Source: Dehalococcoidia bacterium (lineage in GTDB: Bacteria > Chloroflexota > Dehalococcoidia > DSTF01 > JACRBR01). From it: a stretch of 64,000 nucleotides of DNA. The notes beneath the pieces are model-generated. The model was not told where the DNA came from. It saw nothing but the letters and a program-made list of their open reading frames with translations, and did not search any database. Shown here in pieces: positions 27,670 through 38,005 of this stretch. Each line of letters begins with the position of its first letter. Position 1 is the first letter of the stretch. The stretch spans positions 48,482-112,481 of the forward strand of contig JAKFYB010000005.1 in NCBI GenBank assembly GCA_021731085.1, given 5' to 3'. Both the position numbers and the translations under genes were made by a program.

Positions 27670-28205
27670 CGAAGCCGCCCCGCCGCCACGAACACGCCGA
27701 CGCCGCCTGCAATGAAGCCGGCGTAATCGAGACGCAACGTCTCGAACACCCAGTCATCGAACGCGAACAAGAAGCCCAGCCGCACCAGGAATGCGATCAC
27801 CACGCCCGCAACGGCGATAGCCTGAAGTGGCGGTCCAGCCTTGCGGTTAGATGCGACTGACACCAACTCACCCACCGCGTAGCCCACGCCAATGCCAACA
27901 GGCACTCCCCAGAAGAATCCCGTCACAACGTTGAAGAACGCCCACGCGAACCCGATCGCAAGGCCAGCCGTCAGCGCAGCCGCGCCCGCCCGGATAAAGG
28001 TCTGCGTCGGAATGTTGTAGGTCGGAAGGCGATTGGCGCGCGCGCAATCCGGGCATCGCGTGCCAACAGGCGTGTACACAAGGCATTTCGGGCAGATGGG
28101 CGTCTCGCAACGGCCGCAAGCAAGCTCGGTCTCGACGTCGGGGTGGCGCGCGCATTGCAACGGTCGATGTCCTAGCTCGTTTTTCGTCCATCTGGACGCA
28201 GGCAT
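27666..28205 (-). CDS. B-box-type zinc-finger membrane protein
   Basis: CARHPDVETELACGRCETPICPKCLVYTPVGTRCPDCA plus TM helices. Confidence 0.7.
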   Translation of the reverse strand: MPASRWTKNELGHRPLQCARHPDVETELACGRCETPICPKCLVYTPVGTRCPDCARANRLPTYNIPTQTFIRAGAAALTAGLAIGFAWAFFNVVTGFFWGVPVGIGVGYAVGELVSVASNRKAGPPLQAIAVAGVVIAFLVRLGFLFAFDDWVFETLRLDYAGFIAGGVGVFVAAGRLR

Positions 28206-28266
28206 GAAAACGGCGCCCTCAGGCGCCCGCTCCGCATGATATCGCGCCTACGCGAGACAACAAACG

Positions 28267-28671
28267 TCATGCGGCGACCGGCGCCACCGCACTCTCGACT
28301 GGCTCCTCGAAGACAAGTTGATCACCCGTCTGCGTCCCCGTACGCTCCCCCACGCCAGCTGCGACCTCCAGCGCGTGTTTCGCGCCCTTCCCTCCAAACG
28401 ACACCGTCCACGGCTTCATCGAATCCACCACCTTGACCACTCGGCCATCGTCGTCCAGATAGATGGCGTCCCAGCGGAAGAACATGAAGAAGCCATGCAG
28501 TGAGGAGCTCTTTGTCAGCAGGATGCCGCCACCCTCAGGAACACGGCGCTTGAACATGAGTCCCCAGAACCGCGACCAGTACGAAGAGGCGAGCCGCGCA
28601 CCTTCAGCGAGCGTTGTATCGCGCGTAGCGTTGCGGACGGTGAAGCGACGTAGCTGCGTCGGCTGCGCCAT
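28267..28671 (-). CDS. DUF192 family protein
   Basis: ASSYWSRFWGLMFKRRVPEGGGILLTKSSSLHGFFMFFRWDAIYLDDDGRVVKVVDSMKPW; start ATG at 28671. Confidence 0.85.
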   Translation of the reverse strand: MAQPTQLRRFTVRNATRDTTLAEGARLASSYWSRFWGLMFKRRVPEGGGILLTKSSSLHGFFMFFRWDAIYLDDDGRVVKVVDSMKPWTVSFGGKGAKHALEVAAGVGERTGTQTGDQLVFEEPVESAVAPVAA

Positions 28672-28682
28672 GGAACGGACTC

Positions 28683-28844
28683 TCAGTCTCTCAGGGCGAT
28701 GTTGATGATGTACGCGCACCCGCCGAAGAAAATGCCCAGAAAGACCCAAGCGGGACCGAGGTTCAGGGCGATCGCTGCCGACGCGAGCGTAATCGCTAGT
28801 ACTGAGTCCCAGTTCTGCCGGATCATGCGCACGAAATCCGCCAT
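28683..28844 (-). CDS. 53-aa membrane protein
   Basis: MADFVRMIRQNWDSVLAITLASAAIALNLGPAWVFLGIFFGGCAYIINIALRD; below ORF-track cut-off. Confidence 0.55.
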   Translation of the reverse strand: MADFVRMIRQNWDSVLAITLASAAIALNLGPAWVFLGIFFGGCAYIINIALRD

Positions 28845-28994
28845 ATCCCCATGCTACGCCCATCGGACGTAGAATTGCAATACCGCATGAGCACGTGAGG
28901 AAATCCTCGCCGGTGAAATCCGCACAGAGGATAGTCGGCGGCGGTGGCGCCCAAGTCACATTAGGACTTTGCCTATCGCAGGAAGAAGGTGCGA

Positions 28995-29909
28995 CTAGGA
29001 AGTGGTCGCAGGCGCCAGGAGAAAGCGAAGCCGGTCGTTGCCGACCTGGATTTCGTCGTCGTCTTCCAGCACGACGATGGACAACGCGGGGACAGCGCCC
29101 CCGACCCGAATCTGCTTCCCGGAGTGACGCAGCAGGAAGCGATCTCCATGACGCCACAGAGTCGCCGTGGCCTTCCCTTCACCAAGAGGCAGGACATTGC
29201 CGTCAAGCTCAACACGCGTCCCGGCACGTGGGCCGGCCGTGAAGATGACCTCAGCCAAGGTCACCAGGGCCACGGCCGGCGCAACCTCCTCGTCCTCAGC
29301 AGCCACGTCGGCTGGCCCGAGTGGAAGCTGAGACCGAAGCGTGAGTAGGCGGCGGTCGCGGGCGTCAAACTCCGGCGTTTGGCTCCGGCCAAGGCCAAGA
29401 AAGCCACGCTTGTTCTCGTTCGCCACTGGGTGTTCCTTGCGGGGGGCCATCGGCCGCGACCTGATGTCGTCCGACACAGGATTCAGCCGATTTCCCAGTG
29501 TAACCGGTCCCAACGTCTGGTCATAACGAGCCCGAAGCTGCGGGTTCGTCAAGATCCGCAATGCCTCATCGCGTCGGTGCCGTTCAAGGCTACTCGGCGA
29601 CAGCGGCTGAGTTCGCTCAAGTACGGTGAAGGCGAGCCGTACCACGTCCTCGTCAGCGTAGCGATCCACATGCAAAGTGGAGTAGTGGCACGCAGCCTCG
29701 CGAGTCGTCTCCGTACCATCGCGACAGACGGCGAGCGCCCCAGCGTATGCTCTGTCCAGGGCATCGAGTGGCCGTGTCACCGCGCCCGTTCGGCGTGTCC
29801 GCCGCACAAGCGCTCCGTACACCTCAACCACCAACGCCTGCGGCGCCGAAGGATCAAGCTGAAGGGTCTGGAAATAATTGACGGGCTGCAGTCCTTGCGC
29901 CCCGGCCAT
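28995..29909 (-). CDS. J-domain-like plus FHA-like protein linked to the Tad operon
   Basis: Start MAGAQGLQPVNYFQTLQLDP (29909); RILTNPQLRARYDQTLGP; C-terminal FHA-like LWRHGDRFLLRHSGKQIRVGG..ALSIVVLEDDDEIQVGNDRLRF. Confidence 0.6.
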   Translation of the reverse strand: MAGAQGLQPVNYFQTLQLDPSAPQALVVEVYGALVRRTRRTGAVTRPLDALDRAYAGALAVCRDGTETTREAACHYSTLHVDRYADEDVVRLAFTVLERTQPLSPSSLERHRRDEALRILTNPQLRARYDQTLGPVTLGNRLNPVSDDIRSRPMAPRKEHPVANENKRGFLGLGRSQTPEFDARDRRLLTLRSQLPLGPADVAAEDEEVAPAVALVTLAEVIFTAGPRAGTRVELDGNVLPLGEGKATATLWRHGDRFLLRHSGKQIRVGGAVPALSIVVLEDDDEIQVGNDRLRFLLAPATTS

Positions 29910-29932
29910 GCGGCTCTCCTTGCCTGAATGTA

Positions 29933-30838
29933 CTATCCGAAATCGCCGATCGCATCGAACGCGTTGATGAGAATCGGTCCGAGAACGACGATAAAGAGTG
30001 ACGGCATGACGAAGAACACCAGCGGGAACACCATCTTCGGCGCCGCCTGACGCGCCATCTGCTCCGCCCGCTGCCGCCGCCGAATCCGGAGCTGGCGCGC
30101 CTGAGTGCGCAACACCATCGCGATGCTCGTGCCCAGCGTCTCCGCCTGGATGACGGAGTTCACGAAGACGTTCACATCCGGCAAGTCGATTCGCTCGGCC
30201 ATAGCCGTCATTGCTTCCTTGCGCGTCTGGCCCAGCGCCTTCTCCCGCAGCATGCGGCTGACTTCCGCGCCGACAGGGCCCTTCTGACGCTCGGCGACAC
30301 GCTGAAACGCGAAGTCGAGGCTGAGGCCGGCTTCGACACACGTAGTGAGCAAGTCCAGGCTGTCTGGCAGCGCCTTCCAAAACGCCATCTGACGGTTCTT
30401 CGCCCTGCGCCGTAAGACCATCAGGGGCGCGATGAACCCCACTAGGGCGAACACCAGCGTCAACCAGATCAGGTTCCCGGGAGAACCACCCGTGCTGCTC
30501 ATCAGAATCACGAAGTAAATGGCCGGAAACGCGGTCGTACAAACGAGAAGGATCGATAGGAAGGTCGAGAGGCTCATGCTGCTGTCGGACACCATCAGCC
30601 AATGGCGCGATCGCGCGATGACCGACGTCGGTAGCAAGTTGATGATGCGCGTCGCGAAGCCGTGTACTGCTGGGAACATGACGCGTTGCGTAAACGGATC
30701 TTCCTGTTCCACCATCACGCGCCGGTGTGCGCTCAGCGCGCGCACGCGGTCCTCCATGACGTTCTTACTACGCGCGTACCACAACCCGAACAAGGCAACG
30801 GATCCGAACACGAGCATCGCGGCAAGTACGGGAACCAT
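29933..30838 (-). CDS. tadC: Type II secretion F-family protein (TadC-like)
   Basis: KALPDSLDLLTTCVEAGLSLDFAFQRVAE; multiple TM helices. Confidence 0.85.
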   Translation of the reverse strand: MVPVLAAMLVFGSVALFGLWYARSKNVMEDRVRALSAHRRVMVEQEDPFTQRVMFPAVHGFATRIINLLPTSVIARSRHWLMVSDSSMSLSTFLSILLVCTTAFPAIYFVILMSSTGGSPGNLIWLTLVFALVGFIAPLMVLRRRAKNRQMAFWKALPDSLDLLTTCVEAGLSLDFAFQRVAERQKGPVGAEVSRMLREKALGQTRKEAMTAMAERIDLPDVNVFVNSVIQAETLGTSIAMVLRTQARQLRIRRRQRAEQMARQAAPKMVFPLVFFVMPSLFIVVLGPILINAFDAIGDFG

Positions 30839-30840
30839 CG

Positions 30841-31812
30841 CTAGACCTCGATATCCAGAATTCGGCGAATCGTGAGGAATCCAAGGAGCTGCAATGTCGC
30901 GCCAACGGCGAGCATGATCAGTCCGACTGTCGTCGTAAACAGCAGGCCTGTCTGATCCCAGTTGATCAGGCAGAAGAAGCCAAGCAGAGCAATCGGCCAC
31001 AGACTCAACACCATGCCGGAGAACCGCTGCTGGGACGTCATCGTCTTGACTTCACCGACCAGTCGCTCCTTCTCGCGCAGGTGTTCACCGACGTTGTCCA
31101 GAATCTCCGAGAGATTGCCGCCGCTTGTGCGCTGGACGAGCACTGCCGTCACCAAGAGGTTCATCTCCTCCGTATCACTGCGAGCGAGCAATCCCATCAA
31201 CGCGTCCTCGACGGATGCACCAACGTTCATGTCGACCGTCATGCGCACGAACTCTTCTGATATGGGCGGCTCCATCTGCTCGGACACCATCGCTACGCCG
31301 TGTTGAAACGCGAATCCTGCACGTAGCGAGTTCGAGATCATCTGCGTTGCTTCTGGCAGCTGCTTGTTGATCTTGTCTATGCGCCTCGCCCGGGCAGCCT
31401 TTACGAAGTAGCGTGGAATCAGAAATGCGAACCCACCCGCAGCAATGCCGAGTACCACCGCAAACGCATTGCGCCCGATGAACGCCACGAAAGCGAACGC
31501 CGCGATTGCGCATGCGATCCGGATGAGGACGTATTCGCCCGTGCGCAGCGACAGGCCAGCCGCCTCCAGCTCCAGCGTCATCTTTCGCGCCCACGAGCTC
31601 TCAAGCAGCCAATCGCGGAACAGTGGCAGCGAAGATGGCCCCCGGCGGCGCACTTCGTCCCAGGACAACGTCTTCTGCTCGCCCTCAGGCGGCTCTGTCA
31701 GCCGTTGCAGCCGGCGCTCGCCCGGCTGGATCGTCCGGCCCCGCGACAGCCGCAGGCCGAACAGGACGATGGCCCCGGCGGCAGCAAGCGCAGCGATCAG
31801 GGGAAGAATCAC
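30841..31812 (-). CDS. tadB: Type II secretion F-family protein (TadB-like)
   Basis: LPEATQMISNSLRAGFAFQHGVAMVSEQ; VQRTSGGNLSEILDNVGEHLREKERLVGEV. Confidence 0.88.
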   Translation of the reverse strand: MILPLIAALAAAGAIVLFGLRLSRGRTIQPGERRLQRLTEPPEGEQKTLSWDEVRRRGPSSLPLFRDWLLESSWARKMTLELEAAGLSLRTGEYVLIRIACAIAAFAFVAFIGRNAFAVVLGIAAGGFAFLIPRYFVKAARARRIDKINKQLPEATQMISNSLRAGFAFQHGVAMVSEQMEPPISEEFVRMTVDMNVGASVEDALMGLLARSDTEEMNLLVTAVLVQRTSGGNLSEILDNVGEHLREKERLVGEVKTMTSQQRFSGMVLSLWPIALLGFFCLINWDQTGLLFTTTVGLIMLAVGATLQLLGFLTIRRILDIEV

Positions 31813-33152
31813 CGGCGCCCCTCCGCAAAGCCCAGTCCCATGTCCTTCAGGTTCACACCGCTCAACGAGAACTTGTCCGTGAACGACGGAACAATCTGGG
31901 TGGCCTCAAGGGCACCAATGACACTGCCCTTCTCGTCGATACCGCGCTGGTTGAATGTAAAGATGTCTTGCATCGCGATTGTCTCGCCTTCGCGGCCTGT
32001 GATCTCTGTGACGTGCGTGACGCGACGGCGACCATCGGCGAAGCGCGCGAGCTGCACAACCACGTGAAGCGCAGCTGCAATCTGTTCACGGATCGCCCGC
32101 ACTGGCAGGTCGAAGCCCGCCATCATCACCATGTTCTCGATGCGGAACAGGCCATCCCGCGGTGAGTTCGCGTGAATCGTCGTCAGCGAGCCCTCATGGC
32201 CCGTGTTCATCGCCTGCAGCATGTCGAACGCCTCGATTCCGCGGACCTCACCGATGACGATACGGTCGGGGCGCATACGGAGCGCGTTTCGCACGAGGTC
32301 GCGCTGGGTTACTTCGTTCTTGCCCTCAATGTTCGGCGGCCGCGCTTCCATCGAGATTACGTGCGACTGCTGGAGCTTCATTTCGATCGGGTCCTCGATC
32401 GTGATGATGCGCTCATTGTCCGGCACGTACGCCGAAAGCGCGTTCAGCAGCGTGGTCTTACCGGTACCGGTACCACCCGAGATCAGGATGTTCAGTCGCT
32501 GGCCAACGCAGGCGCGCAGAAACTCACCGACCTCGGGCGTCATTGTTCCGTTTTTAGTCAGGTCATCGACCTTGTACTTCTCTCGTCGGAACTTCCGGAT
32601 GGTCAGCGTGGGAGCTTTCGGGACCAACGGTGGAATGATGATGTTGACACGCGAGCCATCAGGCAAACGAGCATCGACAAAGGGTGACGACTCATCGACA
32701 CGCCTGCCCAGCGGTGCGATGATGCGCTCGATAATCCGCATGATGTGCTGGTTGTCGCGGAACCGCAGGGATGACCGGATGATCATGCCGTCGCGCTCGT
32801 AGTAGATCTCGTCTGTCCCGTTGACCATCACTTCAGAGATGTTGTCGTCGTCGATCAGCTTCTGAATTGGCCCGTAGCCGATCGCCTCGTCGATGACGCG
32901 CTTAATCACGCGCTCGCGGTCATCACCCAACAGCGAGGGAAACTCCTGGGTTACAAGCTGCCGGGCGGCAACAGTCACGGCCTCACGCGCTTGCTGTGCG
33001 TCGAGCCTCTCGATCGCTCCTAGGTCCATCTCCAGCAGCATGCGCTGGTGGACCTGGTGAACAGCGTCAAACCAGTCGCCATCGTTGTCCGCTTCATCGG
33101 TGGCGAAGCGCTCGTTGCGCCAGATCTCTCGTGCTCGTGCGTCGATTGCCAT
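31809..33152 (-). CDS. tadA: CpaF/TadA family secretion ATPase
   Basis: ISGGTGTGKTTLLNALSAYVPDNERIITIEDPIEMKLQQSHVISMEARPPN; RPDRIVIGEVRGIEAFDMLQAMNTGHEGSLTTIHAN. Confidence 0.95.
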   Translation of the reverse strand: MAIDARAREIWRNERFATDEADNDGDWFDAVHQVHQRMLLEMDLGAIERLDAQQAREAVTVAARQLVTQEFPSLLGDDRERVIKRVIDEAIGYGPIQKLIDDDNISEVMVNGTDEIYYERDGMIIRSSLRFRDNQHIMRIIERIIAPLGRRVDESSPFVDARLPDGSRVNIIIPPLVPKAPTLTIRKFRREKYKVDDLTKNGTMTPEVGEFLRACVGQRLNILISGGTGTGKTTLLNALSAYVPDNERIITIEDPIEMKLQQSHVISMEARPPNIEGKNEVTQRDLVRNALRMRPDRIVIGEVRGIEAFDMLQAMNTGHEGSLTTIHANSPRDGLFRIENMVMMAGFDLPVRAIREQIAAALHVVVQLARFADGRRRVTHVTEITGREGETIAMQDIFTFNQRGIDEKGSVIGALEATQIVPSFTDKFSLSGVNLKDMGLGFAEGRR

Positions 33153-33195
33153 GGATTTCTGTTCCTCGCACACCACAAGTTGGTGTGCATTACGC

Positions 33196-33220
33196 GGGCG
33201 CGGCAAGCCGCGCCCCTACG
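33196..33220. repeat. REP-like palindrome family 1, copy 2
   Basis: GGGCGCGGCAAGCCGCGCCCCTACG. Confidence 0.75.
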
Positions 33221-33221
33221 A

Positions 33222-34439
33222 TTAGCCTTCGGCGACCGCCGCTCCACCGCGCCACTTGAAGCCCGGCAGTTGTAGCTTCCCGCCCTTATCGACGCGGCCA
33301 CCGGCAATCACCGTCGCCAGATCCGCGAGGCTCTTCGCCGCGATCGAATGCGGCGCCGTCACGACGATCGGCTGTCCAAGGTGCGTGCCCTGGCGGACCT
33401 TCCGGTCGTATGGGATGTTCCAAAAGACATCGCGCTGCAGCGCGTCCTGAACGACACTCGGCCGCACGCCGTCGTCCGGCGAGATCGCGTTCATGACGAT
33501 GCGGACGCGCTCCTGCGAGTACGACAGCATCTTCAGCGCCTGCATCGCTTCGAGGGAATCCTTGACGCTCGCGTATTCGGTCGTCGTGATCCACAACACG
33601 ATCGTCGCCACTTCAACAGCCATCTCCGCGAGCTCGTTGAGCATGCCCGACGTGTCGAGGATGACGGTGTCGTAGTTACGCGCGAGGAACTCGATCACGC
33701 GCCGCACCTGGTCGGGCGAGATCTTCCGCCACTCAAGGACGGTCGGGCCCGCGAGGACGTCGAGGTCCGTGAGTTCGTGTTTTACGACGTACCGCTCGAT
33801 GTCGTCGCGCTCGATCATATCGAGGTCGCGCACCATGTCGAACAGCGTCCTCTCCGGCCGCACGTCCAGCATGCCGGCGATGTCACCAAAGCCGTTATCG
33901 AGATCGACAATGACGACGGACGCGCGCTCCTGCCCGGCCAGCGACACGGCGACATTCGTGCTGATCGTCGACTTGCCAATGCCACCCTTCGCACCAAACA
34001 CGGTGATGATCGTGCCAGCAGTCGCCGCACCGGGAATCTGCCCCAACTGCCGCAGCTTGCGCTTCTCTTCGGACTCAAGCGCCGCGAGCACAGACTGGCG
34101 CAGCGTCTCGGGCTTGATCGGCTTGGCGAGGAAGTCGCGCGCTCCAGCCATCATCGCCTTGCGGATGATGTCCAGCTCCTTCGTCGCGCTGTACACAATG
34201 ATGGGCATGTCAGGCATCAGGCTCTGCAACGCCTCGACGGTCTGCAACGCGCGCTCGACAGGCTCTGTAACACCGAGAAACACGACGTCGGGCCGAAGCT
34301 CCTCAGCCGTGGTCACAGCCTCCATGCCGAAGCTGCATTCGCCACTGATGGTCAGCCCGGAAGCCTTCACCACCTGCTTCGCCTCGAAGCGCGACTGGAT
34401 GTCCGTATCGACGATGAGTGCTGATGGTGTCTTTGCCAC
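33222..34439 (-). CDS. cpaE: CpaE/TadZ-like: pseudo-receiver plus MinD-type ATPase
   Basis: N-term receiver fold with VVFLGV in place of the phospho-Asp; TVFGAKGGIGKSTISTNVAVSLA. Confidence 0.88.
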   Translation of the reverse strand: MAKTPSALIVDTDIQSRFEAKQVVKASGLTISGECSFGMEAVTTAEELRPDVVFLGVTEPVERALQTVEALQSLMPDMPIIVYSATKELDIIRKAMMAGARDFLAKPIKPETLRQSVLAALESEEKRKLRQLGQIPGAATAGTIITVFGAKGGIGKSTISTNVAVSLAGQERASVVIVDLDNGFGDIAGMLDVRPERTLFDMVRDLDMIERDDIERYVVKHELTDLDVLAGPTVLEWRKISPDQVRRVIEFLARNYDTVILDTSGMLNELAEMAVEVATIVLWITTTEYASVKDSLEAMQALKMLSYSQERVRIVMNAISPDDGVRPSVVQDALQRDVFWNIPYDRKVRQGTHLGQPIVVTAPHSIAAKSLADLATVIAGGRVDKGGKLQLPGFKWRGGAAVAEG

Positions 34440-34498
34440 GCGTCCCCCGCGGATTGCTGCTCTGCGTTGTTGCTACGACCTTCGATACGACGGGCCGG

Positions 34499-35308
34499 CT
34501 ATGGCAGCTCGATCGGCCCGATTGGAAGTATCTCGCTATCGCCTTGCCCGCGAAGGACAAGCCAAACCGTACCCTCTTCCTGTGCCAGCGCGACAAGGGC
34601 AGCGTCCTCTGGAGCCACTGCAAGGGTTACCGTGTCTGCTTCCTCATTCACGCCCGCATCCTCTGGTCGTGTCGAAATCGAACCCTCGGCATCGCCGGTG
34701 TCGATGGGATTGCCGTCCGCATCCAGGCGGGCCACTGCCTCCTGCGCGTCCTGGGCAACAGCCAGCACTTCGACGTCCTGCAGCAGAGTTTGCGCGAACG
34801 ATTCGTCTTCGCGCTCGAGAATGGCGATCACATCAACCCGGTCGCCCGCGACCACGAAGCCGCCGACAACCGTCGTCTCATCAACCTCAACCGCAATCGC
34901 ACGAAGGCCAGGCGGCACGACGGCGCTCAGCGTCTTGTCGTCGTCTGCCACGCCTTGGCCGACCTTCGCCGACGTCAGCTGTTCGCCCTTCGCCATGTTT
35001 TGGCGCACGACCAGGCCCTCAAGGCCTTCACTCTCGAACAGCGCCCCGTCGACAATGCCGTTCTCGGGCAGCGTCGCAACCGTCAGGTCATCGCTGGAGA
35101 TGGTTGTCCCAGCCGGAATCTCGCGTGCCGCCACGACGACGTTCACGCTGCCGGCAAACGAGGCTGCCCCACTGTCACCGTCGTCGTCCAGCACGCCGCT
35201 GAGGGCGACGAAGATCAACACGGCTGCCAGCGCCGCCAGCAAGATTGCGCCGATGAAGATGAGTCTGTTCTGCCGCTCCGGCATACCTGCACTGATGGTG
35301 CGAGCCAT
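34499..35308 (-). CDS. cpaB: Flp pilus assembly protein CpaB (SAF domain)
   Basis: VVVAAREIPAGTTISSDDLTVATLP; LRAIAVEVDETTVVGGFVVAGDRVDVIA. Confidence 0.88.
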   Translation of the reverse strand: MARTISAGMPERQNRLIFIGAILLAALAAVLIFVALSGVLDDDGDSGAASFAGSVNVVVAAREIPAGTTISSDDLTVATLPENGIVDGALFESEGLEGLVVRQNMAKGEQLTSAKVGQGVADDDKTLSAVVPPGLRAIAVEVDETTVVGGFVVAGDRVDVIAILEREDESFAQTLLQDVEVLAVAQDAQEAVARLDADGNPIDTGDAEGSISTRPEDAGVNEEADTVTLAVAPEDAALVALAQEEGTVWLVLRGQGDSEILPIGPIELP

Positions 35309-35410
35309 TGTTCCCAGTCCTTACTCTCTGCCTCTATCTGTCAACGACCCGCCCGCCGTCTCATATCAACCGCGCGTTGTATTCGACCAATTATGTCGCC
35401 TAAGTGGATG

Positions 35411-36778
35411 CTAGTCACCGGCAGCCGTCAGGCCGCGTGCGGCGATCTCGAACGCGATGCCCTGAAAGATGCACGTCAAGTCTTCCGCATTGTCAGTCTC
35501 GAAATAGTGATCGTTTGTTCCGGGCCCTGAAGACGCGATGTCCTTCAGCATTTCCCGGGCATCAGAATCACCGACATTCCCCGGATCGGCTGGCAGACAG
35601 TCCGGCTGCGGGTCAGAGCCCTCCACGTTGAGGCCGACCACGTAGATCTCGAAGCCCATCGCCTTGAGGTCATCCGCAACGTCAGTCGTGCATCTGTTCA
35701 GCCGCGTGCTATTCGGACCTGCTCCGCCGCAGGCTCCTGCGCCTTCCGGAATGCACTCAGGCGGGATGCCTGGGCCATCCTCGTACACATTGTCGCCGTC
35801 GGTGAGTATAACGATGAACCGATCGACGTCAGCGCGCGAATTCGGACCGTCGAGAACCGCGCCAGCGGCCCAGAGACCGAGACACACATTTGTGAACCCG
35901 AAGGGTTCTGTGTTGTCGATGCTATCGAGCAGGAGCTCCGCGTCATTGGTGAGGCATACGACCAGCGTCGGCCCGGGGTTATCACAGTCGCCACCGTTCG
36001 GCGGCAGCGGAATCGAAGGTATGCATTCGTCGGCGTCATCGTCGTCGTAGCAGAATGTATACGGCGCATAGCCGATCTGGGATTGCGATGTGTCCGGGTC
36101 GTTGCCCAGAACTGTCGTCACAAATTGGCTCGATGCGACGCGTGCTTCCTCAATCGGGCACACCGGACCACCACCGCATCCTACGGACATGCTTTGGCTT
36201 GAGTCGATTGCGATAGCGAGATCGAGCGGCGAAACGACGAACTCAACCTTGGCAAACGCCGAGGATCCGATATCGAAATCAACACCGCCAAAGAACGAGC
36301 CGAAGAGATTCCCGGCCTGCTTCTCTACGATGACGCGAATTGTGTCGCAACCGCCTTCGCCAGGTGCGCTCGGGCACAGGCTCAATGGGAAGGCCTCGAA
36401 GTCTTTATTCTCGTTGGTGCAGATGTCATCGGGAGGGTTATCGATGTCGTTCGCGCAGAAATACTGCACCGTCACGACCGCGCCGCTCGATTCGCCGTAC
36501 CCGTTGCGCTCCGCCCACACATGAGCCGAATCACACGACACCAACGCCGCGCAGGCGCCCGCGCGCTGAGTGTACTCCTGGGCTGTCGCGTCCTCGGGAA
36601 GGTCCTGCACCGCGGCCAGCGCCGCCAGGTCGGAAGCCCGCGCGAGGCCGCGGCGCTCGCTTAGCCAGAAGCCGTAATCTATCGCGATCGCCGCCATCAT
36701 GAAGACGAGCGAGATCACGATGACAAACAGAACCAGTGTCTGGCCGCGTTCACTCTGGGCAACGCGTCTCTTGGTCAT
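35411..36778 (-). CDS. tadG: TadG-like pilus protein with VWA domain
   Basis: ERGQTLVLFVIVISLVFMMAAIAIDYGFWLSERRGLARASDLAALAA; DLAIAIDSSQSM; VILTDGDN. Confidence 0.85.
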   Translation of the reverse strand: MTKRRVAQSERGQTLVLFVIVISLVFMMAAIAIDYGFWLSERRGLARASDLAALAAVQDLPEDATAQEYTQRAGACAALVSCDSAHVWAERNGYGESSGAVVTVQYFCANDIDNPPDDICTNENKDFEAFPLSLCPSAPGEGGCDTIRVIVEKQAGNLFGSFFGGVDFDIGSSAFAKVEFVVSPLDLAIAIDSSQSMSVGCGGGPVCPIEEARVASSQFVTTVLGNDPDTSQSQIGYAPYTFCYDDDDADECIPSIPLPPNGGDCDNPGPTLVVCLTNDAELLLDSIDNTEPFGFTNVCLGLWAAGAVLDGPNSRADVDRFIVILTDGDNVYEDGPGIPPECIPEGAGACGGAGPNSTRLNRCTTDVADDLKAMGFEIYVVGLNVEGSDPQPDCLPADPGNVGDSDAREMLKDIASSGPGTNDHYFETDNAEDLTCIFQGIAFEIAARGLTAAGD

Positions 36779-37221
36779 CAGCAGGTCGAACCCGCGTCGT
36801 AATCAGCTTCGACTCGAGAGCTTCCAATAACGGTCATGTCTATGTCGGGCATGTCGGCACCCCACCAGCCCAGCGCGATGTCCAGGATGAATGGCTCGTA
36901 GATATACTCGGCCTCGACGTCCACCGAGTCGCCGGGGCCGGGACCATCGCCTTCAAGATCGTCGTAGAAGATGCACACATCCGCAGCTTCTACCAGATCC
37001 TGTGACTGGTCGACCGTCCGAGAGACGATAAACGCCTGATCCTCTGGGCGCGTCGCCGCAAAACGAGCACCTTCGCGAACTGCGTGCTGCAGCGTCGCTC
37101 GCCTGTTCATGGCGATGCCCACATCGAGAATCGCGAACAGGAAGAATACGAACAGGGGGAAGATGACGGCGAACTCGACCAGACCCTGGCCGAGTTCGCC
37201 GCGTGTACGTTTCTTCGTCAT
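36778..37221 (-). CDS. tadE: TadE-like pseudopilin
   Basis: ELGQGLVEFAVIFPLFVFFLFAILDVGIAMNRRATLQHAVREGARFAA. Confidence 0.88.
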   Translation of the reverse strand: MTKKRTRGELGQGLVEFAVIFPLFVFFLFAILDVGIAMNRRATLQHAVREGARFAATRPEDQAFIVSRTVDQSQDLVEAADVCIFYDDLEGDGPGPGDSVDVEAEYIYEPFILDIALGWWGADMPDIDMTVIGSSRVEADYDAGSTC

Positions 37222-37249
37222 TGGTGCCCTTGCGGCCGATCAGGATCGA

Positions 37250-37477
37250 CTAATTGATCTGGCACGCATCATCGTCGAACTCGATGCAACCCGTAATCGT
37301 GGTGGCGAACTCCTCGAAGACGTCCTCGCCGATGAAGAAGTACAGTGCGCCACCGGCCACCAGCGCGATCGCGCCGATGAGAATGGCGTACTCGAGTAGG
37401 TCCTGACCACGCTCTTCCTTGATCTTTGCGATTGCATAGCCGACCGTGTTGGTCACCCAGGCCATCGCCGACAACAT
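37250..37477 (-). CDS. flp: Flp/Fap-type pilin
   Basis: MAWVTNTVGYAIAKIKEERGQDLLEYAILIGAIALVAGGALYFF. Confidence 0.85.
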   Translation of the reverse strand: MLSAMAWVTNTVGYAIAKIKEERGQDLLEYAILIGAIALVAGGALYFFIGEDVFEEFATTITGCIEFDDDACQIN

Positions 37478-38005
37478 GATGTTGCTCACTTCTGCAAACC
37501 CTCCTGCACTGACCAACCGGCCCGTGTGACTATCCGACACCCCGCCACCCGCGAGGGTATGTCCTTGTTCACGCGCTCCATGAGCGCTCTAAAAATCCGG
37601 GAACGAGTGCAAGGCTCTCGTTCTCCCCCTACACAACGCGACGGATATCGGCGCGTTGCGCATTGACAACAATCCAGCGGAACTTCGGTCCGCGCACGAT
37701 GCCACGCAAGGCTGGACGCCGCGCGCACGCACCGTTGGATCTGCTCGATTTGAAGTGGTTATTGGGCTAGGCCCACACCTTGCCGGAAGCACGCCACCAA
37801 CGCTCAACCAGCAGCTTCGGCGGGGAAGCAGTCCGAACGTATCACCAGCATAAGAGGCTGTCAAGCCATTACGTTGACAAACCCCGTCAAGTACGAAGAC
37901 GTTCATGCAGGATGTCCTGATTCGTAACGCGGGGGTGGCGCACCAACGCCCAAAGTGGGTGCCTCGCCTGGTGTCGTTCGACAGCGGGACGGCTGTCCCT
38001 GCGAC

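Noticed and set aside
33348-35202. Plus-strand ORFs of 358, 477 and 370 aa
   Set aside because: Antisense to cpaE and cpaB; Arg/Ser-rich composition typical of spurious frames
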